Shown: piece after piece, positions 1-8,367 of the stretch | How positions within the stretch are numbered: the stretch's first letter is position 1 | How the letters are laid out: each line of letters starts with the position of its first letter | Assembly (NCBI GenBank): GCA_947483545.1 | Contig: CANKNP010000041.1 | Span: forward strand, 1-21,085 | DNA length: 21,085 nt | From: Deltaproteobacteria bacterium | Lineage (GTDB): Bacteria > Myxococcota > UBA796 > SXON01 | Reading direction: 5' to 3' | Position numbers and translations under genes: made by a program | Notes under the pieces: model-generated | Database searches by the model: none | What the model was told of the DNA's origin: nothing | The model's input: the letters and a program-made list of their open reading frames with translations, nothing else

Positions 1-742
1 CGTCGACAGGTGCGGCCGCTGGGGGGAGCGACCGCGGGCCGGTTCGTGGCTCGTCGACAGGGCCCGCGGTGACCGACGCCAGGGGGGGGGCCCACAGGCC
101 GGCTGTGGCGTGCGATGGGCGCCCTCCGGGCGAGCCGGTCTTCCGTCCGGAAGCGGCGTCTGGCTGCCGGGCGGCGGCGCCCGAGGCTTCCGCGGCCTCG
201 GGCAGAGCGGCGCGAGGGGGGGCGGTCCACGGCGACGGCCCGTGAAGGGTTGCGATGTCCAAGGCCAGCGGCGGGCAGGTTCCTGGCTCGCGGGAGCTGG
301 GATCAAACCCGGCGCTCCCCGGGTCCGACTCGCTGGCCTCCGACTCGCGGGGGTGCCAGGCCCACGGGGCAGGCGCCGGCCCGGGGTCCAGGAGGGACGC
401 GGGGTCCGGGTCACCGGGGCTTGGCGGGGCCCGGCGGGGCAAAGCCGCCGGGCCCTCGCCCAGGCCCGATTCATCGGACGCACCGTCGCTCTGCCCCGGG
501 ACAGGTCTGGTTGGGCCGTCCGTGGGCAGTGGATCGGGAACTTGCGCGGAGGGCGGGGGCAGCGCACCGATCGGAACCGACGCCGCCGGGAGGCCCGGCA
601 GCGAGCGCGCCGGAGGGGCCGTCGCGCTTCTGGGTGGGGGTGCGCACACTCGCGTCAGGACTGCCTCAAAGTGAGGCTCTCCCCTTCCACGAGCAGGCTG
701 CGAGGCGTTCACCCCATCGTTGATCCCCGGGATCCGGTTCAT
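1..742 (-). CDS. fliK: Flagellar hook-length control protein FliK, N-terminal part (runs off left edge)
   Basis: The minus strand is open with no stop from an ATG at 742 to the window edge, giving at least 247 residues. The ATG overlaps the motE stop codon by one base (TGATG), which suggests translational coupling. The product starts MNRIPGINDG and is extremely rich in Pro, Ala, Gly and Ser, with no recognisable domain in the visible part. FliK is known as a secreted ruler that stops hook growth and switches the export gate; its N-terminal and middle parts are typically low-complexity and Pro/Ala-rich, and its conserved FliK C domain would lie beyond the edge. The call rests on position at the end of a fliFGHIJ-motE operon plus composition, not on homology. 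A run of nine C on the coding strand (82-90) could hide a frameshift, although the frame is open on both sides of it. Confidence 0.6.
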   Translation of the reverse strand, partial: MNRIPGINDGVNASQPARGRGEPHFEAVLTRVCAPPPRSATAPPARSLPGLPAASVPIGALPPPSAQVPDPLPTDGPTRPVPGQSDGASDESGLGEGPAALPRRAPPSPGDPDPASLLDPGPAPAPWAWHPRESEASESDPGSAGFDPSSREPGTCPPLALDIATLHGPSPWTAPPRAALPEAAEASGAAARQPDAASGRKTGSPGGRPSHATAGLWAPPLASVTAGPVDEPRTGPRSLPPAAAPVD

Positions 743-1275
743 CACTGGATCTTCGGCTGGAGCGATCGGGTGAGCTTGTCGGCCAGGGAGGCGGCTTTGG
801 CCGGCGGGAGCTCGGCGAGCAGCTTCCCTGCCTTCTGTCGGTTCATGAGGTCCAGCACCTCGACGGCCAGGGGCTCCTCCAACTCGGCGAACATCGGGGC
901 AATCGACGCGGCTCGGTTGCTCTCCACCATCTTGACCAGCCCCTTGACGCGCTGATCCTGCGCCGCATCGGAGCGATCCAGGCTGGCGCTGACCTCCGCC
1001 CGCAGCATCTTGAGCTCGGCCATGCGCGTGTCCAGGCGCTTCTCAGTCTCGGCGAGCTCGGCTTTCCGCGCGGCATACGAATGGTCCCGCTCATCCAGCT
1101 CTCGCTGACGGTGCCGCAGCTGGTCCGCGAGCGCCCGGTTGCCCTGCTGCTCCGTACTGCACCACTGAAGTGTCTCGGCGATGTCCGGGGAGCTCGTGGT
1201 GGCGGCCACAGCCACCCCACTGACCACGACCGCGGCGAGGAGCGCCAGAGGAGTCCAGGCCCGCACCCCGGTCAT
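742..1275 (-). CDS. motE: MotE-like flagellar protein (MgtE N-terminal-like domain)
   Basis: A 177-residue protein. Residues about 8-26 form a signal peptide or membrane anchor (LALLAAVVVSGVAVA), about 40-105 are a charged coiled coil, and about 110-170 resemble the MgtE N-terminal/FliG-like fold (LVKMVESNRAASIAPMF, then DLMNRQKAGKLLAELPPAKA). This is the COG3334/MotE arrangement. MotE of rhizobia is a periplasmic chaperone for MotC, a stator-associated protein; in many other bacteria the same family sits directly after fliJ with a less certain role. The ATG at 1275 overlaps the fliJ stop by four bases (ATGA) and the stop overlaps the fliK start. The family assignment is fairly firm, but the exact role here is inferred. 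Confidence 0.8.
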   Translation of the reverse strand: MTGVRAWTPLALLAAVVVSGVAVAATTSSPDIAETLQWCSTEQQGNRALADQLRHRQRELDERDHSYAARKAELAETEKRLDTRMAELKMLRAEVSASLDRSDAAQDQRVKGLVKMVESNRAASIAPMFAELEEPLAVEVLDLMNRQKAGKLLAELPPAKAASLADKLTRSLQPKIQ

Positions 1276-1691
1276 CCCGCGGCCCGTCGATCGCGCGAGG
1301 CGATCTCGTCCATGCCACGCGCCTCGACCCGCCGGGCGTTGTCCAGGAACTCGTTGAGCCGCTCCTCAATCACCGCCTCGATGGTGAGCTCATCGCGAAC
1401 GCACTTGATGTGTTTGTCCCCGCTGAGCATGACATCGCGCTCCTTCTGCTGAAGCCGGGCGCGCTCCCGGCGCTCGGCGAACTCCTGGCGGAGGCGAAAC
1501 GACTGATACCCCGTGAGCGCCGCGGGATCACCGTGGTCCACGGCGGCCTGGGCGGCGCGGATCGACGTGCCGACATCGGCGAGTCGCTCCTCCTGCTGGT
1601 CTCGAGCCGTCTCCGCGACTCTGAGGGCGGCCTCCGCCTCCTGTCGGGCGTGGGATCGCAGGCGGTGCAGCGAGGCCAAGACGTTGGACAT
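1272..1691 (-). CDS. fliJ: Flagellar export chaperone FliJ
   Basis: A 139-residue, almost wholly alpha-helical coiled-coil protein (for example ARQEAEAALRVAETARDQQE and FAERRERARLQQKERD), close to the usual 140-150 residues of FliJ. FliJ forms the central stalk of the FliI hexamer, links it to FlhA and escorts export chaperones. The chosen start is the ATG at 1691, preceded by GGAG six bases upstream. An in-frame GTG at 1703 would add four residues but places that Shine-Dalgarno inside the gene. It lies between fliI and motE and overlaps motE by four bases. A sigma-28-type promoter ends just upstream, within the 3' end of fliI. Confidence 0.85.
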   Translation of the reverse strand: MSNVLASLHRLRSHARQEAEAALRVAETARDQQEERLADVGTSIRAAQAAVDHGDPAALTGYQSFRLRQEFAERRERARLQQKERDVMLSGDKHIKCVRDELTIEAVIEERLNEFLDNARRVEARGMDEIASRDRRAAG

Positions 1692-1708
1692 GGTTGACTC
1701 CACAGGAG

Positions 1709-1735
1709 CTATCGGGCGTTCGGGCCAGGAGTTGA
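1709..1735 (-). promoter_or_regulatory. Predicted sigma-28-type promoter for fliJ-motE-fliK
   Basis: On the minus strand the sequence reads TCAACTCC (1735-1728), 11 bases, then CCCGATAG (1716-1709). The spacing is that of the enterobacterial sigma-28 consensus TAAAGTTT-N11-GCCGATAA. The -10 matches six of eight positions and the -35 four of eight. Its first ten bases (TCAACTCCTG) are nearly identical to those of the fliN promoter (TCAAGTCCTG). The site lies inside the 3' end of fliI, and the TAG of the -10 is the fliI stop codon. Transcription would start near 1702, about 11 bases before the fliJ ATG. This rests on pattern only. Confidence 0.6.
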
Positions 1736-3046
1736 GACATCACCCGCAATGATTCCCATCATCGCGGTTGTGTCTGCCAAAGAGGTGGCCTCCGAGATGC
1801 CCTGCGTGCAGAACTTCCGGATCCCGTCGATCCGTGCGACGGCAGCGTCCACGCCCGCGTTCGACCCAGCCCGATAGGCCCCGAGTCGGATGAGCTCCTC
1901 GTTTTCCGCCCACGTGGCCAGGAGGCTGCGCACTTTGCTGGCAACGGCGCGGTGCGCCGGAGTGGTGACCAGTGGCATGACGCGGCTCAGGCTCTGCAGC
2001 ACGTCCACTGCTGGAAACTGCCCGTGGGAGGCAATGCGCCGGGACAGCACGATGTGGCCGTCCACGATGCCGCGGACGGCATCTCCGATGGGGTCCTGGA
2101 GATCATCGCCGTCGACAAGGACCGTGTAGAGCGCTGTCACGCTGCCCGCCGACACGCCGTGCCCCGCCCGTTCCATCAGCCGCGGGAGCAGGCCGAACAC
2201 GGATGGCGTGTAGCCTTTCGTGGTCGGCGGCTCGCCCGCAGCGAGCCCGATCTGGCGCTGCGCCATCGCAAGGCGCGTCGCACTGTCCATGAAGAACATG
2301 ACGTCGAGGCCCTCGTCGCGGAACCAGTCGGCGATGGTGGCCGCGACGAACGCGCCGCGCACTTGAAGCACGGGGGCCCGGTCGGAGGTGACCACGACGA
2401 CCACGGACCGAGCGAGCCCCTCGGCCCCCAGGACGTCTTCGAGGAATTCTCGGACCTCGCGACCTCGCTCTCCGATCAGGGCGATCACATTGATGCCGGT
2501 CGAGGCCCGTCTGGCGATCATCCCCAGAAGGGTGGACTTGCCCACCCCGGAGCCGGCCATCAGCCCCACGCGCTGGCCATGGCCGAGGGTCAGGAGTCCG
2601 TCGAGCACCCGCACGCCCGTCTGGAGGGGCTTGCGGATGAGGCCGCGGCGCAGCGGATCGGGGCAGGAGGCGTGAAGCGGCCGGCGGACCAGGGTGCCCA
2701 GCGGGCCCTTGCCGTCCATCGGCTCGCCGAACCCATCGAGCACTCTGCCTCGGAGGGCGCTCCCCACCGGAACGGAGGGCATCTCTCCCACGGTCTCGAC
2801 CCGGGCTCCAAAGCGAACGCCCTCGACGGAGTTGAACGGCATGAGCAGCGCTCTCTGCTCCCGGAAACCCACGGTCTCGGCCACTCCCGTTCCCTCGATG
2901 GTGCACACCTCGCCGACTCGGGCGCCGGGCAGCTCGGCCTCCAGGAGTGTGCCCACCACCCTCACGACCCGCCCACATCGACGACGGACAGGGGCGGCGC
3001 CGATGGCGGCCTTGAGGCCCGAGAAGTTCAAGGATCCTATTTCCAT
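1709..3046 (-). CDS. fliI: Flagellum-specific ATPase FliI
   Basis: A 445-residue RecA-type ATPase, the usual length for FliI. Walker A is AGSGVGKST (residues 164-172), the catalytic Glu lies in GERGREVREF (E193), and Walker B ends FFMDSATR with Asp254. Residues 20-95 form the F1-alpha/beta-like N-terminal barrel, and the C-terminal region (about 370-440) is the helical domain that contacts FliJ. FliI hydrolyses ATP at the base of the export gate to unload chaperone-substrate complexes. The ATG at 3046 lies inside the end of fliH (10-base overlap). The stop TAG at 1709 is also part of a predicted promoter -10 for fliJ. All active-site motifs are intact. Confidence 0.97.
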   Translation of the reverse strand: MEIGSLNFSGLKAAIGAAPVRRRCGRVVRVVGTLLEAELPGARVGEVCTIEGTGVAETVGFREQRALLMPFNSVEGVRFGARVETVGEMPSVPVGSALRGRVLDGFGEPMDGKGPLGTLVRRPLHASCPDPLRRGLIRKPLQTGVRVLDGLLTLGHGQRVGLMAGSGVGKSTLLGMIARRASTGINVIALIGERGREVREFLEDVLGAEGLARSVVVVVTSDRAPVLQVRGAFVAATIADWFRDEGLDVMFFMDSATRLAMAQRQIGLAAGEPPTTKGYTPSVFGLLPRLMERAGHGVSAGSVTALYTVLVDGDDLQDPIGDAVRGIVDGHIVLSRRIASHGQFPAVDVLQSLSRVMPLVTTPAHRAVASKVRSLLATWAENEELIRLGAYRAGSNAGVDAAVARIDGIRKFCTQGISEATSLADTTAMMGIIAGDVSTPGPNAR

Positions 3047-3591
3047 TGGTCAAGGACCGCGCCCACGGCGGCCACCGCCCGTTCTACGGAGGCATCGATC
3101 GTGCCAGAGGGCCCCTCGCACACGCACCCCCCCGCGATGGAGAAGTCTTCGACGACCTCGACGCCTGCCGGCTGAAGAACGTCCCTCAGGATGTGGCCGT
3201 CGATCGGGTTGATGCGGACGACCAGCCCGTCCTTGCCGAGCGTGCGCACCGCGTCCTCCACGATTGCTTCGAGCAGGCGAGGGTCCGTGTGGAGGGCCTC
3301 TCCAGCGATCCGCTTGGCCGCTTCGAAGATCACGGCGGCGGTCGCTGTGCGCACCTCCGCCAGGAGCACCTTCCGCAGATCGGTGAGCGCCTGCGCCGAT
3401 TGTCGGAGCAACAGCGTGGCCGCTCGCGCCTCGGCCTGGGCCTCCGCGAGCGCGTTCATCGCCGCACGGTGCTCCCGCTCCCGCTCGATCTCCTCCGGCT
3501 CCTCCTGCGTGGGCGCCGGAGGGCACGGCTCAACCGTCCGGTTCTGGGGGACCCCAAGCAGGTGCTTGCTCAATGAGATGAACGAGGACAC
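3037..3591 (-). CDS. fliH: Flagellar assembly protein FliH
   Basis: A 184-residue protein starting with GTG at 3591. The N-terminal third is acidic and Glu-rich (EEPEEIEREREHRAAM), followed by an Ala-rich helix (AEAQAEARAATLLL) and a C-terminal domain containing VVRINPIDGHILRD and GGCVCEGPSGTIDAS, the FliH/V-ATPase E-subunit-like pattern. FliH dimers act as the peripheral stalk and regulator of FliI and tether it to the C-ring through FliN. The gene lies between fliG (3-base gap) and fliI (10-base overlap). FliH is slightly shorter than the roughly 230 residues of enteric forms. No clear alternative ATG start exists; a weak GAGGG lies about 12 bases upstream of the GTG. Confidence 0.88.
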   Translation of the reverse strand: MSSFISLSKHLLGVPQNRTVEPCPPAPTQEEPEEIEREREHRAAMNALAEAQAEARAATLLLRQSAQALTDLRKVLLAEVRTATAAVIFEAAKRIAGEALHTDPRLLEAIVEDAVRTLGKDGLVVRINPIDGHILRDVLQPAGVEVVEDFSIAGGCVCEGPSGTIDASVERAVAAVGAVLDQWK

Positions 3592-3594
3592 GCT

Positions 3595-4614
3595 TTACCC
3601 GACCCCCTCGTCAGTTCCGCCGACGTCGAGCTCAATCACCCCATCATCGGCGAGCTTGCGCGCCACGGCGACCACCCGGTCCTGGGCCTCCCGGACCTGC
3701 GACCGCCGTGCCCGGCCGCTGAGCTCCATCTCTTCGACCAGGTCCGCCGCAGCCCGGCTCGACAGGTTGGAGAGGAATCGGTCGCGAAGCGCCTGGGACG
3801 CACCTTTCAATGCCAGCAGGAGGTCGGGGCGATCGACCGCTCGCAGCAGCGCCTGGATCGCGCGCCCGTCGAGGTTGCCGAGATCCTCGAACACCACCAT
3901 GCGCCGCTGTAGGTCCTCGGCCAGGTCGATCTGGACGTTGCGTACCTGGTCGAGCAGCGCGATGTTCGCGTCCCGGGGCATCCGGCCGAGGATCCGCGCC
4001 GTGTTCTCGACCCCGCCGATCTGCGCGGGACCGGCCAGGGGGCCGAGCGCTGTCCGAAGCGCCGACTCGACGTCGTCCACCATCTCCGCGTCGACCCGGT
4101 CGACGCGAGCCATCCGGATAGTCACATCCGCCCGCTCATCCTCGGGAAAGCACGCCAGGACCCGCGCCGCGTTCTCCGTCCCCATGCGGAGCAGTGCGAT
4201 GGCGCTGATCTGTGGGTGCTCGTCGCGCAGCGCACTCGCCACGGAGTGGGGTGGACGGGCCTGGATGAACACCTCGAACTCGTTGACGCCCTGTCGGCGG
4301 AGGGCGGCCGAGATGCGGGGCCGGCGCTCCTCATCGACGAGCTCCGGCAGCACATTCCGGGCAAAATCCGGCCCCGTGGAGGGCAAGATGCTCACGGCCG
4401 ACAGCTCGTCGATGAAGTCGCCCACAACGCCCTCGATGAGCGCCTCGTCCACCTCGCCGAGCGAGGTGATGGCGGCGCCGATGTGCTTGACCTCCTCGTC
4501 CGTGAGGTTGCGTAGCACCGCCTTTGCCGCGTCGCGCTCGAGGTACATCACGAAGACCGCCGCCTTTTGAAGGGGCGTGAGTTCGCTGGCGAGAGGGGGA
4601 CGGCTTGCAGCCAC
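3595..4614 (-). CDS. fliG: Flagellar motor switch protein FliG
   Basis: A 339-residue protein, the typical FliG length. Three domains are visible: N-terminal FliF-binding (about 10-105, starting LTPLQKAAVFVMYLERDAA), middle (about 115-195, with the EHPQ motif in DEHPQISAIALL), and C-terminal (about 225-330, with FEDLGNLDGRAIQALLRAVD and ALKGASQALRDRFLSNLSSR). The C-terminal charged helix that meets the stator for torque is well conserved, so the rotor should be functional. The GTG start at 4614 has a strong Shine-Dalgarno, TAAGGAG, whose TAA is the stop codon of fliF. It lies between fliF and fliH. Confidence 0.97.
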   Translation of the reverse strand: MAASRPPLASELTPLQKAAVFVMYLERDAAKAVLRNLTDEEVKHIGAAITSLGEVDEALIEGVVGDFIDELSAVSILPSTGPDFARNVLPELVDEERRPRISAALRRQGVNEFEVFIQARPPHSVASALRDEHPQISAIALLRMGTENAARVLACFPEDERADVTIRMARVDRVDAEMVDDVESALRTALGPLAGPAQIGGVENTARILGRMPRDANIALLDQVRNVQIDLAEDLQRRMVVFEDLGNLDGRAIQALLRAVDRPDLLLALKGASQALRDRFLSNLSSRAAADLVEEMELSGRARRSQVREAQDRVVAVARKLADDGVIELDVGGTDEGVG

Positions 4615-4623
4615 CAGGGCTCC

Positions 4624-6180
4624 TTAGGTTCGGATCCAGCGTCGAAGGACTTCGGCGGAGTGAGCGGACTCTTGGCGAACCAGATCGCTCACGTGGCTGG
4701 GTTGGTGAGAGTCGAGTCGGGCGATGCGGGCGCGGAGCCGCTCGTCCAGATGCACCGGGATCTGGCCCTCGGGCAGCACCTCGGGCACCAGGGCCGGCCG
4801 GAAGGGGGCTTGCGCCCGTGCGGCGTTGATGACCGGCCGCACCACCAGGGCGAGGATGGCGATGATCACGGCTGCGACCAGGGCCGGGGGGAGCGCGCGC
4901 TCCCAAGCAGCCGCTTCGGTGGCCGCCGCCTCGGCCGCGGCGATCTCCGATGTGTCGGGGGCGAACGGCAGGAAGCTCACGATCACGGAGTCTCCGCGCT
5001 TGTCAGAAGCCCCGAGAGCCGCGCGCACACCCGCTTCGAGTTGGGTGCGCAAGGCCGCCTCGTCGCCGCCTGCCGCCGCTGCCGTGACCGCTGCCTGGTC
5101 GATCATGACCGACGCGCTCAACCGACGCACGTCCCCTGGGGGCGTGCTCTTGACGGTGGTCGTGGTGGTGAATTGGTAGGTAGACTGCTGGGTCTCACGC
5201 GCCCGTGTATTGGAGGTCCCGCCGCTGCCGACCGCCACGCGCTCGGGCAGGTTCGAGTCGGTGCCTGGAACGCCCGAGGCGGCGCCGGCGGCGCTGCCGT
5301 TCGTCTCGCTCTCGATCTTCTCGGAGCTGGTGACGGCGCTGTCGGGGTCGACCGCGTTCACGGTGGACTGGACCGCCGAGCGTTCGAGATCGACCTTGAC
5401 CGTCACGGTGGCCGCGTCGTCCCGTCCGAGCAGGTGAGCGAGGGCCGCGCGGACGCCCTCGGTCAGCTGCGCCTCCTGTCTGGCTGCGAGCACTGCCAGC
5501 TCGCTCTCGTTGCCCGGGGCGTCGGGGTCCTTGTTGCCAGCGGTCCAGAGCAGTCGGCCTGTACTGGCGTCAACCACGGTCACGTCGTCGGCCGTCATGC
5601 CGTTGACCGCATGGCTCACGAGCTCAGCCACGCTCTGCGCCGTCCTGCGATCGATGGTGGTTCCAGCGTCCGGGCGGAGGGTGACCGCCGCAGTGGGGCG
5701 GTCCGTGTCGCCGATGAAGGCGGTTCGTTCAGGAAAGGTGATGTGGACCGTGCTCGTGGAGATGCCGGTGATCGCGTCGAGCGTTCGCACCAGCTCCCCT
5801 TGGATCATCCGCACGCGGTGGAGCTGCTCCTGAAAGGGGGTCACCCATGGGTCGATCTGCGCGAGGCCTTCCAGGCCGACGATGCCCCCATCGCCGCTGG
5901 CTGTTCGGCGTGCCTCCATCTGGGAGGTCCGGGGCACCCGCACCGTGACGCCGTCCGCGTCGATGGAGTAGGGGACTTCCGCCTGGGCGAGCGCACGCAC
6001 CACCGTTTGGGCCTCGTCGGGGTCCACGGCATGGGTGAGGATGACGTAGTCGGGTTGAACGGACCATACCGCCACCGCGACGATGGTGGCGATACTGACC
6101 GCGGCCGCGACCTGAAGTACACGGCGTCTCGCCGGCTCCAGGCCGGAGTAGAAGGACCGAATCTGTTCGATGAGTGTCAC
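4624..6180 (-). CDS. fliF: Flagellar MS-ring protein FliF
   Basis: A 518-residue protein with a transmembrane segment at about 22-40 (VLQVAAAVSIATIVAVAVW), a periplasmic part with secretion-ring folds (DPDEAQTVVRALAQAEVPY and VSTSTVHITFPE-like sequence; YscJ/FliF type), a long Ser/Thr/Gly-rich middle, a second transmembrane segment near residues 425-445 (ALVAAVIIAILALVV), and a C-terminal cytoplasmic tail that binds FliG. FliF builds the MS ring on which the motor and export gate assemble. The start is GTG at 6180 with only a weak ribosome site. A predicted promoter ends 10 bases upstream, so the transcript may be leaderless or nearly so. The protein is slightly shorter than enteric FliF (about 550). 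Confidence 0.96.
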   Translation of the reverse strand: MTLIEQIRSFYSGLEPARRRVLQVAAAVSIATIVAVAVWSVQPDYVILTHAVDPDEAQTVVRALAQAEVPYSIDADGVTVRVPRTSQMEARRTASGDGGIVGLEGLAQIDPWVTPFQEQLHRVRMIQGELVRTLDAITGISTSTVHITFPERTAFIGDTDRPTAAVTLRPDAGTTIDRRTAQSVAELVSHAVNGMTADDVTVVDASTGRLLWTAGNKDPDAPGNESELAVLAARQEAQLTEGVRAALAHLLGRDDAATVTVKVDLERSAVQSTVNAVDPDSAVTSSEKIESETNGSAAGAASGVPGTDSNLPERVAVGSGGTSNTRARETQQSTYQFTTTTTVKSTPPGDVRRLSASVMIDQAAVTAAAAGGDEAALRTQLEAGVRAALGASDKRGDSVIVSFLPFAPDTSEIAAAEAAATEAAAWERALPPALVAAVIIAILALVVRPVINAARAQAPFRPALVPEVLPEGQIPVHLDERLRARIARLDSHQPSHVSDLVRQESAHSAEVLRRWIRT

Positions 6181-6189
6181 TGCGAAGCT

Positions 6190-6216
6190 CTATCGGTCGC
6201 CTGAGCGATCCTTTGA
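6190..6216 (-). promoter_or_regulatory. Predicted sigma-28-type promoter for fliF-fliG-fliH-fliI
   Basis: The minus strand reads TCAAAGGA (6216-6209), 11 bases, then ACCGATAG (6197-6190), in the 68-base gap between flhA and fliF. The -10 shares CCGATA with the other four sites and the TCAA lies exactly 16 bases before CCGATAG, as in them. Predicted initiation is near 6184, three to four bases before the fliF GTG. The rest of the -35 is a poor match to TAAAGTTT, so support comes from the shared spacing and position. Confidence 0.55.
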
Positions 6217-6248
6217 GGGTCTTCTGCGCCCGGCCCGAATGAGACCCA

Positions 6249-8330
6249 CTACCGCAGACGTATTTCCGCGGATCGGGATAGCGGCGTGCCTGGAACGATC
6301 TCGCCCGGGCTGAGCACGGGCACGCGGGGCAGCACCTTTTCGAGCAGGCGGCGCATCGGGGCGCGCGCGAGCGGGGGCACAAGGAGCACCAGATCGCCGC
6401 TGCCAGCCCAGCTCTCGGCTTGAGCCCGCACTGCGCCAATGAGGCGCCGGGTCGTGTCGGGGTCGAGCAGCAGGGTCATCACCCCGCCGTCTCCGCCCTG
6501 AAGCCCCTTGATCACGGCATCCTCGGCGTCGGACGCGAGCCCCAGGTAGCAGAGGGTGCCGTCATCGCTGACGAATCGGGCGGTGACCGCGCGGCTCAGG
6601 CGCTGGCGGACGAACTCGGTGAGCACTTCCGGATCGCGGGTCCGCGGAGCGTACTCGGCGAGCGCCTCGAGCACGGCCTGGCTGTCGCGCACCCCCACGC
6701 CCTCCTGGATCAGGTTTCGGAACACCCGCAGCACGGCCGCCCTCGGCAGCGGGTCGGGGATCAGCTCCTCCACGAGCCGCGGGTTTTCTGACGAGATCCG
6801 CTCGAGCGCTTCTGCGAGCTGCTGCCGGCCGTAGAGCTCGTGGGCGTGCCGACGCATGAGGTCGTCCAGATGGGTCGTGAGCACCGTCGGCGCGTCCACG
6901 ACCGTGAAGCCTTGCGCCTGAGCCCGAAGCTTCCCCGTCTCAGGAATCCAGAACCCCTTCAACCCATAGACGGGGTCGATGCCGCGCGTCCCAGACAGCG
7001 TGCCTGAGGCCGTGCCGGGGTCCAGGGCGAGGAACTGCCGGGCGACGATCTTGCCGGTCCCCACGACTTCCCCACGGAGCAACACCCGATATTGGCCGAC
7101 GCCCAGGCGGACGTTGTCCCGGAGACGGACCGTGGGGAGGACCACGCCGAGGTTCTGGGCGACCTGCTTCCGGATCTTCTGGATCCGATCCACGAGCGTA
7201 CCCCCACGCTTTTCATCGACGAGGTAGACGAGGTCGAGCCCGACCTCCACCACCAGGGGCTCGATTCGCAGCAGATCCTCGATCTTCTGTTCCGCGGTCA
7301 GCGCGTTCGTCTCGGCGGCGGGCCCAATCGCTGGTACCGGCGGTTCGCGGAGGGAGTAGGCGAGCCAGCCCAGCAGGACCGAGATCACGGCGAACGGCCC
7401 CCGGAGACCAGGCACCAGGATGAACGTACCGGCGAGGCCGGCCAGCACGGCGAGGGCGCGCGGGCTGCCCAGCATCTGGGTACCGAACTGAGCGTCCAGG
7501 CTCTCGCCCTCGATCGAGGACACGCGGGTGACCAGGAGGCCGGCGGCCGCAGACACGATCAGCGCGGGCACCTGGCTTGCCAGCCCCTCTCCGATGGTCA
7601 GCAGCGTGTAGTTCGACGCGGCGGTGGCTACGTCGAGGCCCTTCATGCCCACCCCGATCACGATGCCCGCCAGCAGGTTGATGAGCATGATCACGATCGC
7701 GGCGATCGCGTCGCCCTTGATGAACTTGCTGGCGCCGTCCATGGCGCCGTAGAAGTCGGCCTCCCGGGCCACCTCGGCGCGGCGGCGCTTGGCCATCTTC
7801 TCGTCGATCACCCCTGCGTTGAGCTCCGCGTCCACCGCCATCTGCTTGCCCGGCAGGGCGTCCAGCGTGAATCGGGCGGCCACCTCCGCCACGCGCCCCG
7901 CCCCCTTCGTGATGACGATGAAGTTGATCACGAGCAGGATGCAGAAGAGGATGAAACCGACGACGTAGTTGCCACCGACCACGAAGTTCCCGAACGCTTC
8001 GATCACATGTCCGGCCGCGCCTGGGCCCTCATGGCCGTGCAGCAGGATCAGACGGGTGGATGCGACGTTCAGAGACAGTCGGAACAGCGTCGAGATCAGC
8101 AGGATGATCGGGAACGCCGAAAAATCGACCGGGCGCTTGACGTAGAGCGAGACCAGGAAGATGAGCAGCGAGAGGGTGATGGACAGCGCGAGGAAGACAT
8201 CGAGCAGCATCGCCGGCAGCGGCGCCATCAGCAGCGCGAGCATGCCGAACACGCCCACGGCCAGCGCCACGTCACCGTTCGCCCGCACAAGGGTGAGCAT
8301 GGGGTTGTTGACTGGCGCGAACGCTGCCAT
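6249..8330 (-). CDS. flhA: Flagellar export gate protein FlhA
   Basis: A 693-residue protein, typical for FlhA. The first roughly 310 residues carry about eight transmembrane helices, interrupted by the family's signature loop (EVAREADFYGAMDGASKF, about residues 186-205). The remaining residues form the cytoplasmic ring domain that receives export substrates and chaperones (for example LAEYAPRTRDPEVLTEFVRQ). FlhA uses proton flow to power export. The chosen start is the ATG at 8330, giving MAAFAPVNNPM, with AAGGCGG about 8-10 bases upstream. An upstream in-frame start would add 38 unrelated residues overlapping the OmpA gene. It follows the OmpA gene by 37 bases rather than flhB, so the usual flhB-flhA pair is split by the surface module. 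Confidence 0.96.
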   Translation of the reverse strand: MAAFAPVNNPMLTLVRANGDVALAVGVFGMLALLMAPLPAMLLDVFLALSITLSLLIFLVSLYVKRPVDFSAFPIILLISTLFRLSLNVASTRLILLHGHEGPGAAGHVIEAFGNFVVGGNYVVGFILFCILLVINFIVITKGAGRVAEVAARFTLDALPGKQMAVDAELNAGVIDEKMAKRRRAEVAREADFYGAMDGASKFIKGDAIAAIVIMLINLLAGIVIGVGMKGLDVATAASNYTLLTIGEGLASQVPALIVSAAAGLLVTRVSSIEGESLDAQFGTQMLGSPRALAVLAGLAGTFILVPGLRGPFAVISVLLGWLAYSLREPPVPAIGPAAETNALTAEQKIEDLLRIEPLVVEVGLDLVYLVDEKRGGTLVDRIQKIRKQVAQNLGVVLPTVRLRDNVRLGVGQYRVLLRGEVVGTGKIVARQFLALDPGTASGTLSGTRGIDPVYGLKGFWIPETGKLRAQAQGFTVVDAPTVLTTHLDDLMRRHAHELYGRQQLAEALERISSENPRLVEELIPDPLPRAAVLRVFRNLIQEGVGVRDSQAVLEALAEYAPRTRDPEVLTEFVRQRLSRAVTARFVSDDGTLCYLGLASDAEDAVIKGLQGGDGGVMTLLLDPDTTRRLIGAVRAQAESWAGSGDLVLLVPPLARAPMRRLLEKVLPRVPVLSPGEIVPGTPLSRSAEIRLR

Positions 8331-8367
8331 CAGCAAGCCGCCTTGTCGCGGGCGCGCGGGGCCGGAA

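Noticed and set aside
110..955. Plus-strand open frames in the first kilobase
   Set aside because: The products are Arg/Gly/Pro-rich without domains, and the minus strand holds fliK and motE in the expected operon order.
1871..1877. CCGATAG on the plus strand inside fliI
   Set aside because: The bases 16 upstream are ACGC, not TCAA or TAAA, and no plus-strand gene follows.
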